A stretch of 5,324 nt of DNA from DAOTVS01 sp034436375 (lineage in GTDB: Bacteria > Chloroflexota > Anaerolineae > SpSt-313). The stretch's first letter is position 1. The number at the start of each line of letters is the position of its first letter. The stretch is taken from contig DAOTVS010000043.1 in assembly GCA_034436375.1 (NCBI GenBank), positions 1-5,324 of the forward strand, in the 5' to 3' direction. Shown here in pieces: positions 1-5,041 of this stretch. Position numbers and translations under genes: made by a program. Under the pieces are notes generated by a model. The model did not search any database and had not been told where the DNA came from. It saw only the letters and a program-made list of their open reading frames with translations.

Positions 1-294
1 AAGCTCCAGGAGCACCTGGCCAACGATCGCGCATTCTTCGAGGAGCTGACCGCCCGCTGCCGGAACGCGGGCATACCCATCCAGGCGCAGCCCGAGCTGA
101 TCACCCGCTTGGTGTACCCCCTCGTCCTGTCCATGCTCCATGAGGATGATCTGGATCTGGACCGGAATGACTTGAACGGCGGTATCGATGCACTTTTGGA
201 GCTGATCGCGGCCTTCTGCCTGGGTGAGGTCGAGCTCCAGCTGCAGAAACCGGGCAGCCCCGCGCTGGCTGCTGGAAAAGAGAACGGGACATGA
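1..294 (+). CDS. TetR/AcrR-family transcriptional regulator, C-terminal part (5' end outside window)
   Basis: Frame 1 is open from the first base to TGA at 292-294, giving the last 97 residues of a protein. The sequence is largely helical and acidic. It contains a PELITRLVYPLVLSMLHEDD stretch and then a helix (GIDALLELIAAFCLG) of the kind seen in the ligand-binding C-terminal half of TetR regulators. The N-terminal helix-turn-helix lies outside the window, so the family call rests on the C-terminal style and the context. The stop overlaps the ATG of the ABC ATPase gene by 4 nt (ATGA), a standard arrangement for a repressor co-transcribed with the exporter it controls. By family knowledge, such a protein would bind as a dimer to an operator upstream of the operon and be released by a small molecule, often the exported compound. 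No operator is visible here. Another all-helical regulator cannot be excluded. Confidence 0.62.
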   Translation, partial: KLQEHLANDRAFFEELTARCRNAGIPIQAQPELITRLVYPLVLSMLHEDDLDLDRNDLNGGIDALLELIAAFCLGEVELQLQKPGSPALAAGKENGT

Positions 295-1217
295 ACCTGA
301 TTGAGACAGAGGACCTGGGCAAGCGTTACGGAGACGTAAGGGCCGTTGAGCACCTTTCTCTGCGGGTCGCCGAGGGAGAGATCTATGCTTTTCTGGGCTT
401 GAATGGTGCCGGGAAGACAACCACCATCCGCATGCTGCTGGGGATGATCAAGCCCACCACGGGGTACGCCGAGGTGCTCCACACCCGGGTGCGTCTGGGC
501 AGCCGGGAACCCTGGGAGTCGGTAGGGTATCTGGTAGAGATACCGCACAGCTATCCGGAGCTGACGGTCTATGAGAACCTGGAGGTTGCCCGGCGCTTGC
601 ACCCCGGCACGCCGCGAGAGGCCGTAGGCCGCACCATCGAGCGCCTGGGGTTGGCCGCCTATGCGAACCGGCGGGCGGGCACCCTTTCCCAGGGCAATGC
701 CCAGCGGCTGGGTTTGGCCAAGGCCCTGGTCCACAGCCCCAAGCTGCTGTTTCTGGATGAGCCGGCCAACGGCCTGGACCCGGCAGGGATCGTCGAGATC
801 CGCGAGCTCCTGCTGGAGCTAACGCGCGAGCACGGCGTGACGGTTTTCATGTCGAGCCACATCCTGGCTGAGGTCTCACGCCTTGCGCGGCGCATCGGGA
901 TTATCCACAAGGGGCGCCTGCTCCAGGAGTTGAGCAGCGATGAGCTGCAGCGAAATCGAAGGAGGCGGCTCCTGATACGGGCGCGGGAGGTTGAGCCGGC
1001 CCAGCGGGCATTGATAGCTGCCGGGCAGCCTGCGGAGATCCTCCAGGACGGCGCCATCGAGCTGAGAAACGATTCTGCGGTTGAGCGCCCTGATGACATC
1101 AACCGCCTCCTGGTTGAGGCCGGGACCTCACCCACTCAACTGGTGGTGGAAGAAGAGGAGCTCGAGCAGTATTTCCTCAGGCTGGTCGGCATGAGCGGAG
1201 GAGTGCAAAATGAATGA
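291..1217 (+). CDS. ABC transporter ATP-binding protein (BcrA/CcmA-type, drug or peptide export)
   Basis: This 308-residue protein is a complete ABC ATPase that would power an ABC-2 type exporter from the cytoplasmic face of the membrane. The visible motifs are Walker A GLNGAGKT (residues 36-43), a BcrA-like region YLVEIPHSYPELTVYENL (80-97) around the Q-loop, signature LSQGN (132-136), Walker B LLFLDEP (152-158), D-loop GLD (161-163) and H-loop His190 in SSHIL. The canonical Q-loop glutamine is not obvious; a Val-Glu sits in that region, as in many BcrA-like proteins. The C-terminal 90 or so residues form the usual regulatory extension of this subfamily, rich in Arg and Glu. The start codon overlaps the upstream regulator stop, and the end overlaps the permease start by 8 nt, so all three genes appear coupled. 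The Shine-Dalgarno sequence before the ATG is weak (a purine run around 275-283), consistent with translational coupling. The substrate cannot be read from the sequence. Confidence 0.95.
   Translation: MNLIETEDLGKRYGDVRAVEHLSLRVAEGEIYAFLGLNGAGKTTTIRMLLGMIKPTTGYAEVLHTRVRLGSREPWESVGYLVEIPHSYPELTVYENLEVARRLHPGTPREAVGRTIERLGLAAYANRRAGTLSQGNAQRLGLAKALVHSPKLLFLDEPANGLDPAGIVEIRELLLELTREHGVTVFMSSHILAEVSRLARRIGIIHKGRLLQELSSDELQRNRRRRLLIRAREVEPAQRALIAAGQPAEILQDGAIELRNDSAVERPDDINRLLVEAGTSPTQLVVEEEELEQYFLRLVGMSGGVQNE
1197..1203 (+). promoter_or_regulatory. Ribosome binding site of the ABC permease gene
   Basis: GGAGGAG lies 6 nt before the ATG at 1210, inside the end of the ATPase gene. It supports this start despite the 8-nt overlap of the two genes. 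Confidence 0.75.
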
Positions 1218-1989
1218 CCTGGCGGATATGTTTTGGGTAGAATCGCGAAAGGCAATCCGCTCCAGAATGCCTCTATGGACTGCCCTGGGCTCCCTACTCA
1301 TGCCCATGGGGATCGCCTTCCTGATCTTTGCCGCCAGGAATCCGGGAATTTCTCAGAAGCTCGGTCTGGTCAGCGCCAAAGCCAACCTGGTGGCCTATGC
1401 CGCGACCGATTGGCCAGCCTACCTGGGGCTGTCGGGCATGACCGTCGCTGCCGGTGGGTTCTTCCTGTCGGTCCTGGCCGTTAGCTGGGTGTTTGGCCGC
1501 GAATTCGCCGATGGCACTCTGAAAGACATGCTCGCGGTGCCGGTGCAACGCGCAAGCATCCTCCTGGCTAAATTCATCGTGGTGGCCATTTGGTCTGTAG
1601 TGCTGGCCATAGTCATACTCACTGCCGGCCTCATCACCGGTGCGTTCATCGGGCTGCCGGGGGGCTCAACTGGTGCCATACTTCAGGGCAGCGCGCTCGT
1701 GGCGATAGCGGCCTGCCTGACTATCATAGTGGCTCTGCCATTTGCGCTCGTTGCCAGCGTGGGGCGGGGTTACCTGCTGCCTCTCGGAGTGGCGATCCTG
1801 ATGGTAGCGATGGCAAACGTGGTGGTGGTAGCCGGCTGGGGCGACTACTTCCCCTGGGCCGTGCCTGCGCTCTATGCACAGGGGGAGAGCTCCCTGCCGC
1901 CGGTCAGCTATTGGATCGTCTTCTTCACGGGCCTGGCGGGCATGGTCGCCACCTATCTCTGGTGGAAGTATGCCGATCAGAATCGTTAG
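1210..1989 (+). CDS. ABC-2 type transporter permease
   Basis: This 259-residue integral membrane protein has about six hydrophobic segments, near residues 23-41, 73-93, 121-145, 157-184, 188-209 and 233-252. This is the usual topology and length for an ABC-2 permease paired with a BcrA-type ATPase. Between the second and third segments lies the cytoplasmic coupling motif FGREFADGTLKDMLAVPVQR (residues 95-114). It is diagnostic of this permease group (G-R-E-x-x-D-G-T-x-K-D-x-L-x-x-P-V-x-R) and contacts the ATPase. The start is fixed by a strong GGAGGAG 6 nt upstream. The gene overlaps the ATPase gene by 8 nt, so the two subunits are made together and probably form a 2+2 complex. TetR linkage suggests an inducible exporter, but the substrate is unknown. 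No terminator hairpin with a T-run follows the stop; a new promoter begins within 8 nt instead. Confidence 0.93.
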   Translation: MNDLADMFWVESRKAIRSRMPLWTALGSLLMPMGIAFLIFAARNPGISQKLGLVSAKANLVAYAATDWPAYLGLSGMTVAAGGFFLSVLAVSWVFGREFADGTLKDMLAVPVQRASILLAKFIVVAIWSVVLAIVILTAGLITGAFIGLPGGSTGAILQGSALVAIAACLTIIVALPFALVASVGRGYLLPLGVAILMVAMANVVVVAGWGDYFPWAVPALYAQGESSLPPVSYWIVFFTGLAGMVATYLWWKYADQNR

Positions 1990-1996
1990 GGCCAAG

Positions 1997-2025
1997 TTGA
2001 CACCAGACCCAAGATGGTACATAAT
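1997..2025 (+). promoter_or_regulatory. Strong sigma70-type promoter downstream of the permease gene
   Basis: A perfect TTGACA (1997-2002) is followed, after exactly 17 nt, by CATAAT (2020-2025), which matches TATAAT at five of six positions. The surrounding bases (TACATAATATG) are AT-rich in an otherwise GC-rich region. Transcription would start near 2031-2033 and run rightwards. The next good start codon is at 2453, so the transcript would carry a leader of about 420 nt or be a separate small RNA. The site is predicted from sequence alone. Confidence 0.68.
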
Positions 2026-2290
2026 ATGTGTTATCTTCATGCTTCACATCACGCTGCCCTCCTCATTCCACGCTGATTGTTTGGCTTTGGCCGTGGCAGA
2101 TTAGAAGTAGCCCTGTTGCGCAGAGAAGCGCAGTGAGCTCCCGGCAGGGGCCGGGAGCGGCAACCAGGTCAACCAGGCGTAGACCGCGCCACGGGCGTGG
2201 ACTGGCCTTACCGACAGGAGCCGCTATCATGTCAAGCCGCGCTGCCTATCGCCGATTCCATCACACCAACATGCTCCTTTGTCCAGGAAA

Positions 2291-2344
2291 CTCTACAGCC
2301 CCTGTTTTCGGCGTTATGCCGAAAGCCCCCGCGCCCTCTACAGC
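2291..2344. repeat. 9-bp direct repeats CTCTACAGC flanking a small hairpin
   Basis: CTCTACAGC occurs at 2291-2299 and again at 2336-2344. Between the copies is a stem TTTCGGC/GCCGAAA (2306-2312 with 2318-2324, loop GTTAT). The arrangement resembles a small insertion with target-site duplications or a structured RNA element. The flanking bases otherwise differ, and no terminal inverted repeats are seen. The function is unknown and chance occurrence is possible. Confidence 0.35.
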
Positions 2345-2440
2345 AAGCTGGCCGGTGCGACGATCCATCATACCCTCGCCATCACCAGGTTAAGCGTATT
2401 GCACCGACGCGGGTGACTTGTGATGCTCAAGGAAGAGTAT

Positions 2441-2447
2441 GGGGAGG
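2441..2447 (+). promoter_or_regulatory. Ribosome binding site deciding the HNH gene start
   Basis: GGGGAGG lies 5 nt before ATG 2453. The longer in-frame options, GTG 2420 and ATG 2423, have no comparable purine run upstream, so ATG 2453 is the preferred start. Confidence 0.75.
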
Positions 2448-2452
2448 CAAAT

Positions 2453-3304
2453 ATGGAGTTCATCACCAGCCGCAACCTGACCAAGTCTGCCGAGGATCTC
2501 CGCCAATGTTGGCTCAACCTGTGGCGTGCCAGGCTCTGGCCCTACGACGAGCTTGTGGCCGGCGACGTCCTGTACTGGCACGAGGCGCAGGCCCGCTGCA
2601 TCGTATGGAAGACGCAAGTGACCCGGGTCGAGCGCTTTCCATACCGCACCAAGGCGGCTGCACAGGCCAGGATCGAAGAGGCGTTCGGCGCGCCCCTCGT
2701 TGCCGGCTGGGCCGCCCCGGATGCACCTGACGAAGGCTTTTGCCTGGCCTTTGCCGTCAGGCCCCTGGAAGCGCTGCGCCTGCCCAAGCCCGATGGCTTG
2801 ATCTTCCCCTACGAGGGGTGGCTCCGTGTCGACAGCAGCATCGCCCGGGCCTGGCTGGGCAAGCCCACGCCCGCGGATGACACCACCCTCGACGATGCCG
2901 CACCCGAGGGACCGGTCTTGCCGGCCCTGCAGCACCTGAGCACTGCCCTGGCCGACGTGGCACCCTATCGCGTCCGGATGCTGGTGAAGCAGACCCTGTG
3001 CTGTGACAGCCGGATCGTGCGCGCCCTCAAGGAACTCTGCGAGTACCGCTGCCAGTTTCCGGGCTGCGGCACGCGCCTGCCGGAGCGCTGCCAGGTCGCC
3101 CATATACCACCCATACGCAGGGGCAGCCACAATGTGCTGGGCAGTTTGCTCGTCCTCTGCCCCGAACACCACGCGGCGCTTGCACACGGGGACCTGCGCG
3201 TCACCGAACAGAGCGTGGCCACACTCCGAGGCAGCCTGAATGGCCAGGCGTTCCTGATCGACCTTGCTGCGGCTGGGGCTTGTCAACAAAGAGTCGCAGA
3301 CTGA
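2453..3304 (+). CDS. Putative HNH endonuclease with an unassigned N-terminal domain (possible PUA/EVE/ASCH-like reader)
   Basis: This protein has 283 residues, using ATG 2453 with GGGGAGG upstream; in-frame starts at 2420 and 2423 would add 10-11 residues. The C-terminal part (about 196-250) looks like an HNH, especially HNH_2-like, beta-beta-alpha metal nuclease. It has C196 and C200-x4-C205 for structural zinc, AHIPP with His217 as the likely catalytic base, LLVLCPEHH with C236 and His239/240, and the trailing ALAHGDLRV strand typical of this type. The usual central Asn just before LLVLC is Ser231; Asn227 is four residues earlier. The N-terminal part (about 1-137) is a separate domain rich in Trp and Tyr. 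Notable stretches are GDVLYWHEAQARCIVWKT (37-54), VERFPY (59-64) and LPKP...FPYEGWLRVD (110-127). This looks to me like a PUA/EVE/ASCH-type fold, but I cannot confirm that. Such fusions in known families are modification-dependent (type IV) restriction enzymes. No methyltransferase lies next to it. A homing or general HNH protein remains possible. Confidence 0.72.
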   Translation: MEFITSRNLTKSAEDLRQCWLNLWRARLWPYDELVAGDVLYWHEAQARCIVWKTQVTRVERFPYRTKAAAQARIEEAFGAPLVAGWAAPDAPDEGFCLAFAVRPLEALRLPKPDGLIFPYEGWLRVDSSIARAWLGKPTPADDTTLDDAAPEGPVLPALQHLSTALADVAPYRVRMLVKQTLCCDSRIVRALKELCEYRCQFPGCGTRLPERCQVAHIPPIRRGSHNVLGSLLVLCPEHHAALAHGDLRVTEQSVATLRGSLNGQAFLIDLAAAGACQQRVAD

Positions 3305-3346
3305 AACTCTTTGCCATGCTCAACGCGGGGCCGGAACAGGCTTTAC

Positions 3347-3397
3347 GGTGTGGGGCTGTGGGGCGGACGCTGTGCGTCCGCCCCACAGCCCCACATC
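3347..3397. repeat. Long perfect inverted repeat (22-bp stem, 3-nt loop) with nested tandem repeats; possible terminator or dispersed palindrome
   Basis: Positions 3349-3370 pair perfectly with 3374-3395 around the loop TGT; one G-T and one G-C pair extend the stem to 3347-3397. The left arm is two tandem copies of TGTGGGGC followed by GGACGC. The right arm mirrors it with GCGTCC and two copies of GCCCCACA. It begins 42 nt after the HNH gene stop and lies about 90 nt before the next promoter, so it is well placed to end transcription of the HNH gene. There is no T-run after the stem (TCCTTTGGG follows), so a classical intrinsic terminator is not supported. A REP/MITE-like dispersed palindrome or an mRNA 3'-end stabiliser fits as well. 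Confidence 0.85.
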
Positions 3398-3484
3398 CTT
3401 TGGGATAGGGCCGGGCTTGGGCGGAGCGGTCCAGCCGGTAGTTGCCTGGAAGGGCCCCGGCGCTATTTTCAAATCAGCAGTTAT

Positions 3485-3512
3485 TTGACAACGTGCCAGG
3501 TGGGCTTACAAT
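3485..3512 (+). promoter_or_regulatory. Sigma70-type promoter of the Ig/PD40 protein gene
   Basis: A perfect TTGACA (3485-3490) is followed after 16 nt by TACAAT (3507-3512), five of six matches to TATAAT. A local AT-rich stretch (TTTTCAAATCAGCAGTTATT) lies just upstream. Transcription would start near 3519 and give a leader of about 85 nt before the ATG at 3605. The leader contains a 5-bp GCCGG/CCGGC hairpin (3564-3576) but no recognisable riboswitch. Confidence 0.72.
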
Positions 3513-3593
3513 AGCCCGCGACGAGGAAAACGGCTATCCGTCCCGGGTGATCGTGGCTTAGGCGCCGGCTCCCGGCCAGTCTCTTGTCTATCC

Positions 3594-3599
3594 GAGAGG
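3594..3599 (+). promoter_or_regulatory. Ribosome binding site deciding the Ig/PD40 gene start
   Basis: GAGAGG is 5 nt before ATG 3605. A longer form from TTG 3584 is in frame but has no comparable ribosome site, so the ATG start is preferred. It also gives a short, positively charged N-terminus before the membrane segment, as expected. Confidence 0.65.
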
Positions 3600-3604
3600 T
3601 GTTG

Positions 3605-4999
3605 ATGCAGCGAGCCAGCGCACACAGGTTATCCGCCGGCCGCATCGTTGCCGCCGCACTGGTAGTGGCGCTTGCCGGTCTCCTCCTGGCCGGCGCATTG
3701 TTTTGGCGGAGCAGGCAGGTGGGCGTACGTATTCTTGCTACCAGCCCTCAGAGCAACGCGCAGGGAGTCTCGACGCGGACCTCGATCAGCGTGATGTTTG
3801 ACCAGCCCATTACGGCCCAGGGCTCGGTTGCCCCCCTCACGGTCAGCCCCGCCGTCACCGGTACAGTACAGTGGGAAGGGACGGTGCTTTCGTTCACGCC
3901 TTCATCTCGCCTGTCACCGGATACGATCTATACTGTGATCCTGCAGGCCGGCCTCACTGACACGCAGGGGAGGGTGCTTCGTCGCGCACAGGCCTGGTCC
4001 TTCCGCACTGGTGAGGGGCGCATCTACTATCTGGCTGCGGATGCCAACCGTGCGCTGCAGATCTACGTGACGGCGGGCCCGGGAGGCAAGGCCACCCAGT
4101 TGACCCATGAAAGCGTTGGTGTCTGGGACTATACGGTCTCGCCCGACGGCCTGACCATTGCCTATAGCGCCGAGCGCCAGGATGGGGGCCACGATCTCTA
4201 CCTCATGGGCGCCAACGGGCAGGGCCGGCGCCTGGTGGCCGGCTTCGCCGGGGGCGTCTGTGATCAGGCCGTCTGGGCTCCCGACGGTCAGCGGCTGATC
4301 TATGTGCGGCAGACGCTCCGCAATGGGAACCCCGATCCGCAGACCGCTCGCCTGTGGTGGCTGCGCCTGCCCCAGGCCCAATCATCCCCTGTGTTCTCTG
4401 GCAACACCCCGCCGGCCCTGTACCCCGCGCTTTCGGCCGACGGCCACTGGTTGAGCTATCTCTCTCCGAGCGAGCAGGGTGTGGCCGTCTACAACCTTCA
4501 GGATGGGCGGCGGAGCGTTTTCCCGAGCCAGGGGGGGGTGCCGGCCGTCTGGAGTCCGCAGGGCCATGTGCTGTTGATCTCGCAGGCGGTGGAAAACAAC
4601 GAGAACCTGACCATGCATCTATCTGCTGCCAATGTGGATAGCGGCCAGGTAACGCCCCTGAGCAACGAGGACCTCGTGGAGGATACCTCCCCCGCCTGGA
4701 GCCCTGACGGGCAGTGGATCGCCTTTACGCGCAAAGAACTGGCCGGTGCGCAGGCGGCAGCGGGGCAGCAGATATGGCTGGTGCGCCCCGACGGCACGCA
4801 GGCGCACCCGGCGACAGCGGATGCACAGCATCAATACGGCATTCCGGACTGGTCGCCCGATGGGCGCCAGATCCTCTGCCATGGCCTGCAGCAGGCCGAC
4901 CAGGCAAGCCCCGATGCGGGGCTGTGGCTGCTGAATCCGGCCACCGGGGCTTTGCAGCAGTTGACAGCAAAGGGGGGCTGGGGCACTTGGGTGCCCTGA
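3605..4999 (+). CDS. Membrane-anchored Ig-like (Big_5) and PD40/TolB-type beta-propeller protein
   Basis: This 464-residue protein starts at ATG 3605; TTG 3584 would add 7 residues. The N-terminus has Arg3, Arg8 and Arg13, then a hydrophobic helix (about 14-34) followed by RSR. It is therefore an N-terminal anchor or uncleaved signal with the rest outside the membrane. Residues 41-135 form a bacterial Ig-like domain of the Big_5/SbsA type (TSPQSNAQGVSTRTSISVMF, LSPDTIYTVIL, WSFRTG). Residues 140-464 carry six PD40/WD40-like blades, each marked by an S/A-P-D-G type turn: 179-182, 225-228, 277-280 (SADG), 317-320 (SPQG), 366-369 and 417-420. The blade turns are often followed by an I-x-Y/F strand. 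Such propellers, as in TolB, usually bind proteins or peptides; no catalytic residues or protease domain follow. The gene has its own promoter and appears monocistronic. An envelope scaffold or sensor role is inferred; the actual ligand is unknown. Confidence 0.88.
   Translation: MQRASAHRLSAGRIVAAALVVALAGLLLAGALFWRSRQVGVRILATSPQSNAQGVSTRTSISVMFDQPITAQGSVAPLTVSPAVTGTVQWEGTVLSFTPSSRLSPDTIYTVILQAGLTDTQGRVLRRAQAWSFRTGEGRIYYLAADANRALQIYVTAGPGGKATQLTHESVGVWDYTVSPDGLTIAYSAERQDGGHDLYLMGANGQGRRLVAGFAGGVCDQAVWAPDGQRLIYVRQTLRNGNPDPQTARLWWLRLPQAQSSPVFSGNTPPALYPALSADGHWLSYLSPSEQGVAVYNLQDGRRSVFPSQGGVPAVWSPQGHVLLISQAVENNENLTMHLSAANVDSGQVTPLSNEDLVEDTSPAWSPDGQWIAFTRKELAGAQAAAGQQIWLVRPDGTQAHPATADAQHQYGIPDWSPDGRQILCHGLQQADQASPDAGLWLLNPATGALQQLTAKGGWGTWVP
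4981..4996. repeat. Small hairpin overlapping the end of the Ig/PD40 gene
   Basis: GGGCAC (4981-4986) pairs with GTGCCC (4991-4996) around the loop TTGG, directly before the TGA stop. Two G-T pairs could extend it. There is no following T-run, and the bases also encode the Gly-Thr-Trp-Val-Pro C-terminus, so a terminator role between the two convergent genes is only possible. Confidence 0.3.
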
Positions 5000-5041
5000 C
5001 GCCTGGGAGGCATCTAGGCTACGAGTGCCCTCAGTGTATTC

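Larger units (their letters stand above)
2026..2452 (+). other. Non-coding stretch with several hairpins; possible long leader or small RNA
   Basis: No reading frame here has a convincing start, ribosome site or recognisable protein. Several short hairpins follow the upstream promoter. They are TGCGC/GCGCA (2117-2132), an 8-bp perfect stem GCTCCCGG/CCGGGAGC with a 6-nt loop (2137-2158), a 7-bp stem with one G-T pair (2184-2200) and TTTCGGC/GCCGAAA (2306-2324). I could not match the region to a riboswitch, tRNA, SRP RNA, RNase P RNA, tmRNA or 6S RNA. Hairpins of this size also arise by chance in GC-rich DNA, so an RNA function is only a possibility. The region could equally be a decayed gene remnant. 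Confidence 0.35.

Noticed and set aside
2161..2180. Short repeated AACCAGG units (at about 2162 and 2171) as a CRISPR-like or operator repeat
   Set aside because: There are only two very short copies with no regular spacer structure; chance repetition is the simplest explanation.
2028..2393. Open frame (about 121 codons) in the non-coding stretch after the permease
   Set aside because: The translation is rich in Ser, Arg and Pro with no recognisable domain. No ribosome site precedes the start, and it overlaps other equally open frames.
2026..2452. Known structured RNA (riboswitch, SRP RNA, RNase P RNA, tmRNA, 6S RNA) in the non-coding stretch
   Set aside because: None of the conserved core sequences of these RNAs that I know could be found by eye, so no specific RNA is claimed.
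2197..2730. Open frame (about 177 codons) running into the HNH gene in another frame
   Set aside because: Most of its length overlaps the HNH coding sequence out of frame, the protein looks random, and no start signal supports it.
2390..3289. Long open frame (about 299 codons) on the minus strand across the HNH gene
   Set aside because: It is antisense to a gene with a good ribosome site and recognisable HNH motifs. High GC creates long antisense frames, and its translation shows low-complexity Gly/Ala/Gln-rich sequence with no family resemblance.
3347..3397. Calling the long hairpin a firm rho-independent terminator
   Set aside because: The stem is excellent, but no T-run follows it, so I list it as a repeat with terminator as one possibility.
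3914..4381. Minus-strand open frame inside the Ig/PD40 gene
   Set aside because: It is antisense to a clear multi-domain protein, and its sequence is a frame shadow without motifs.
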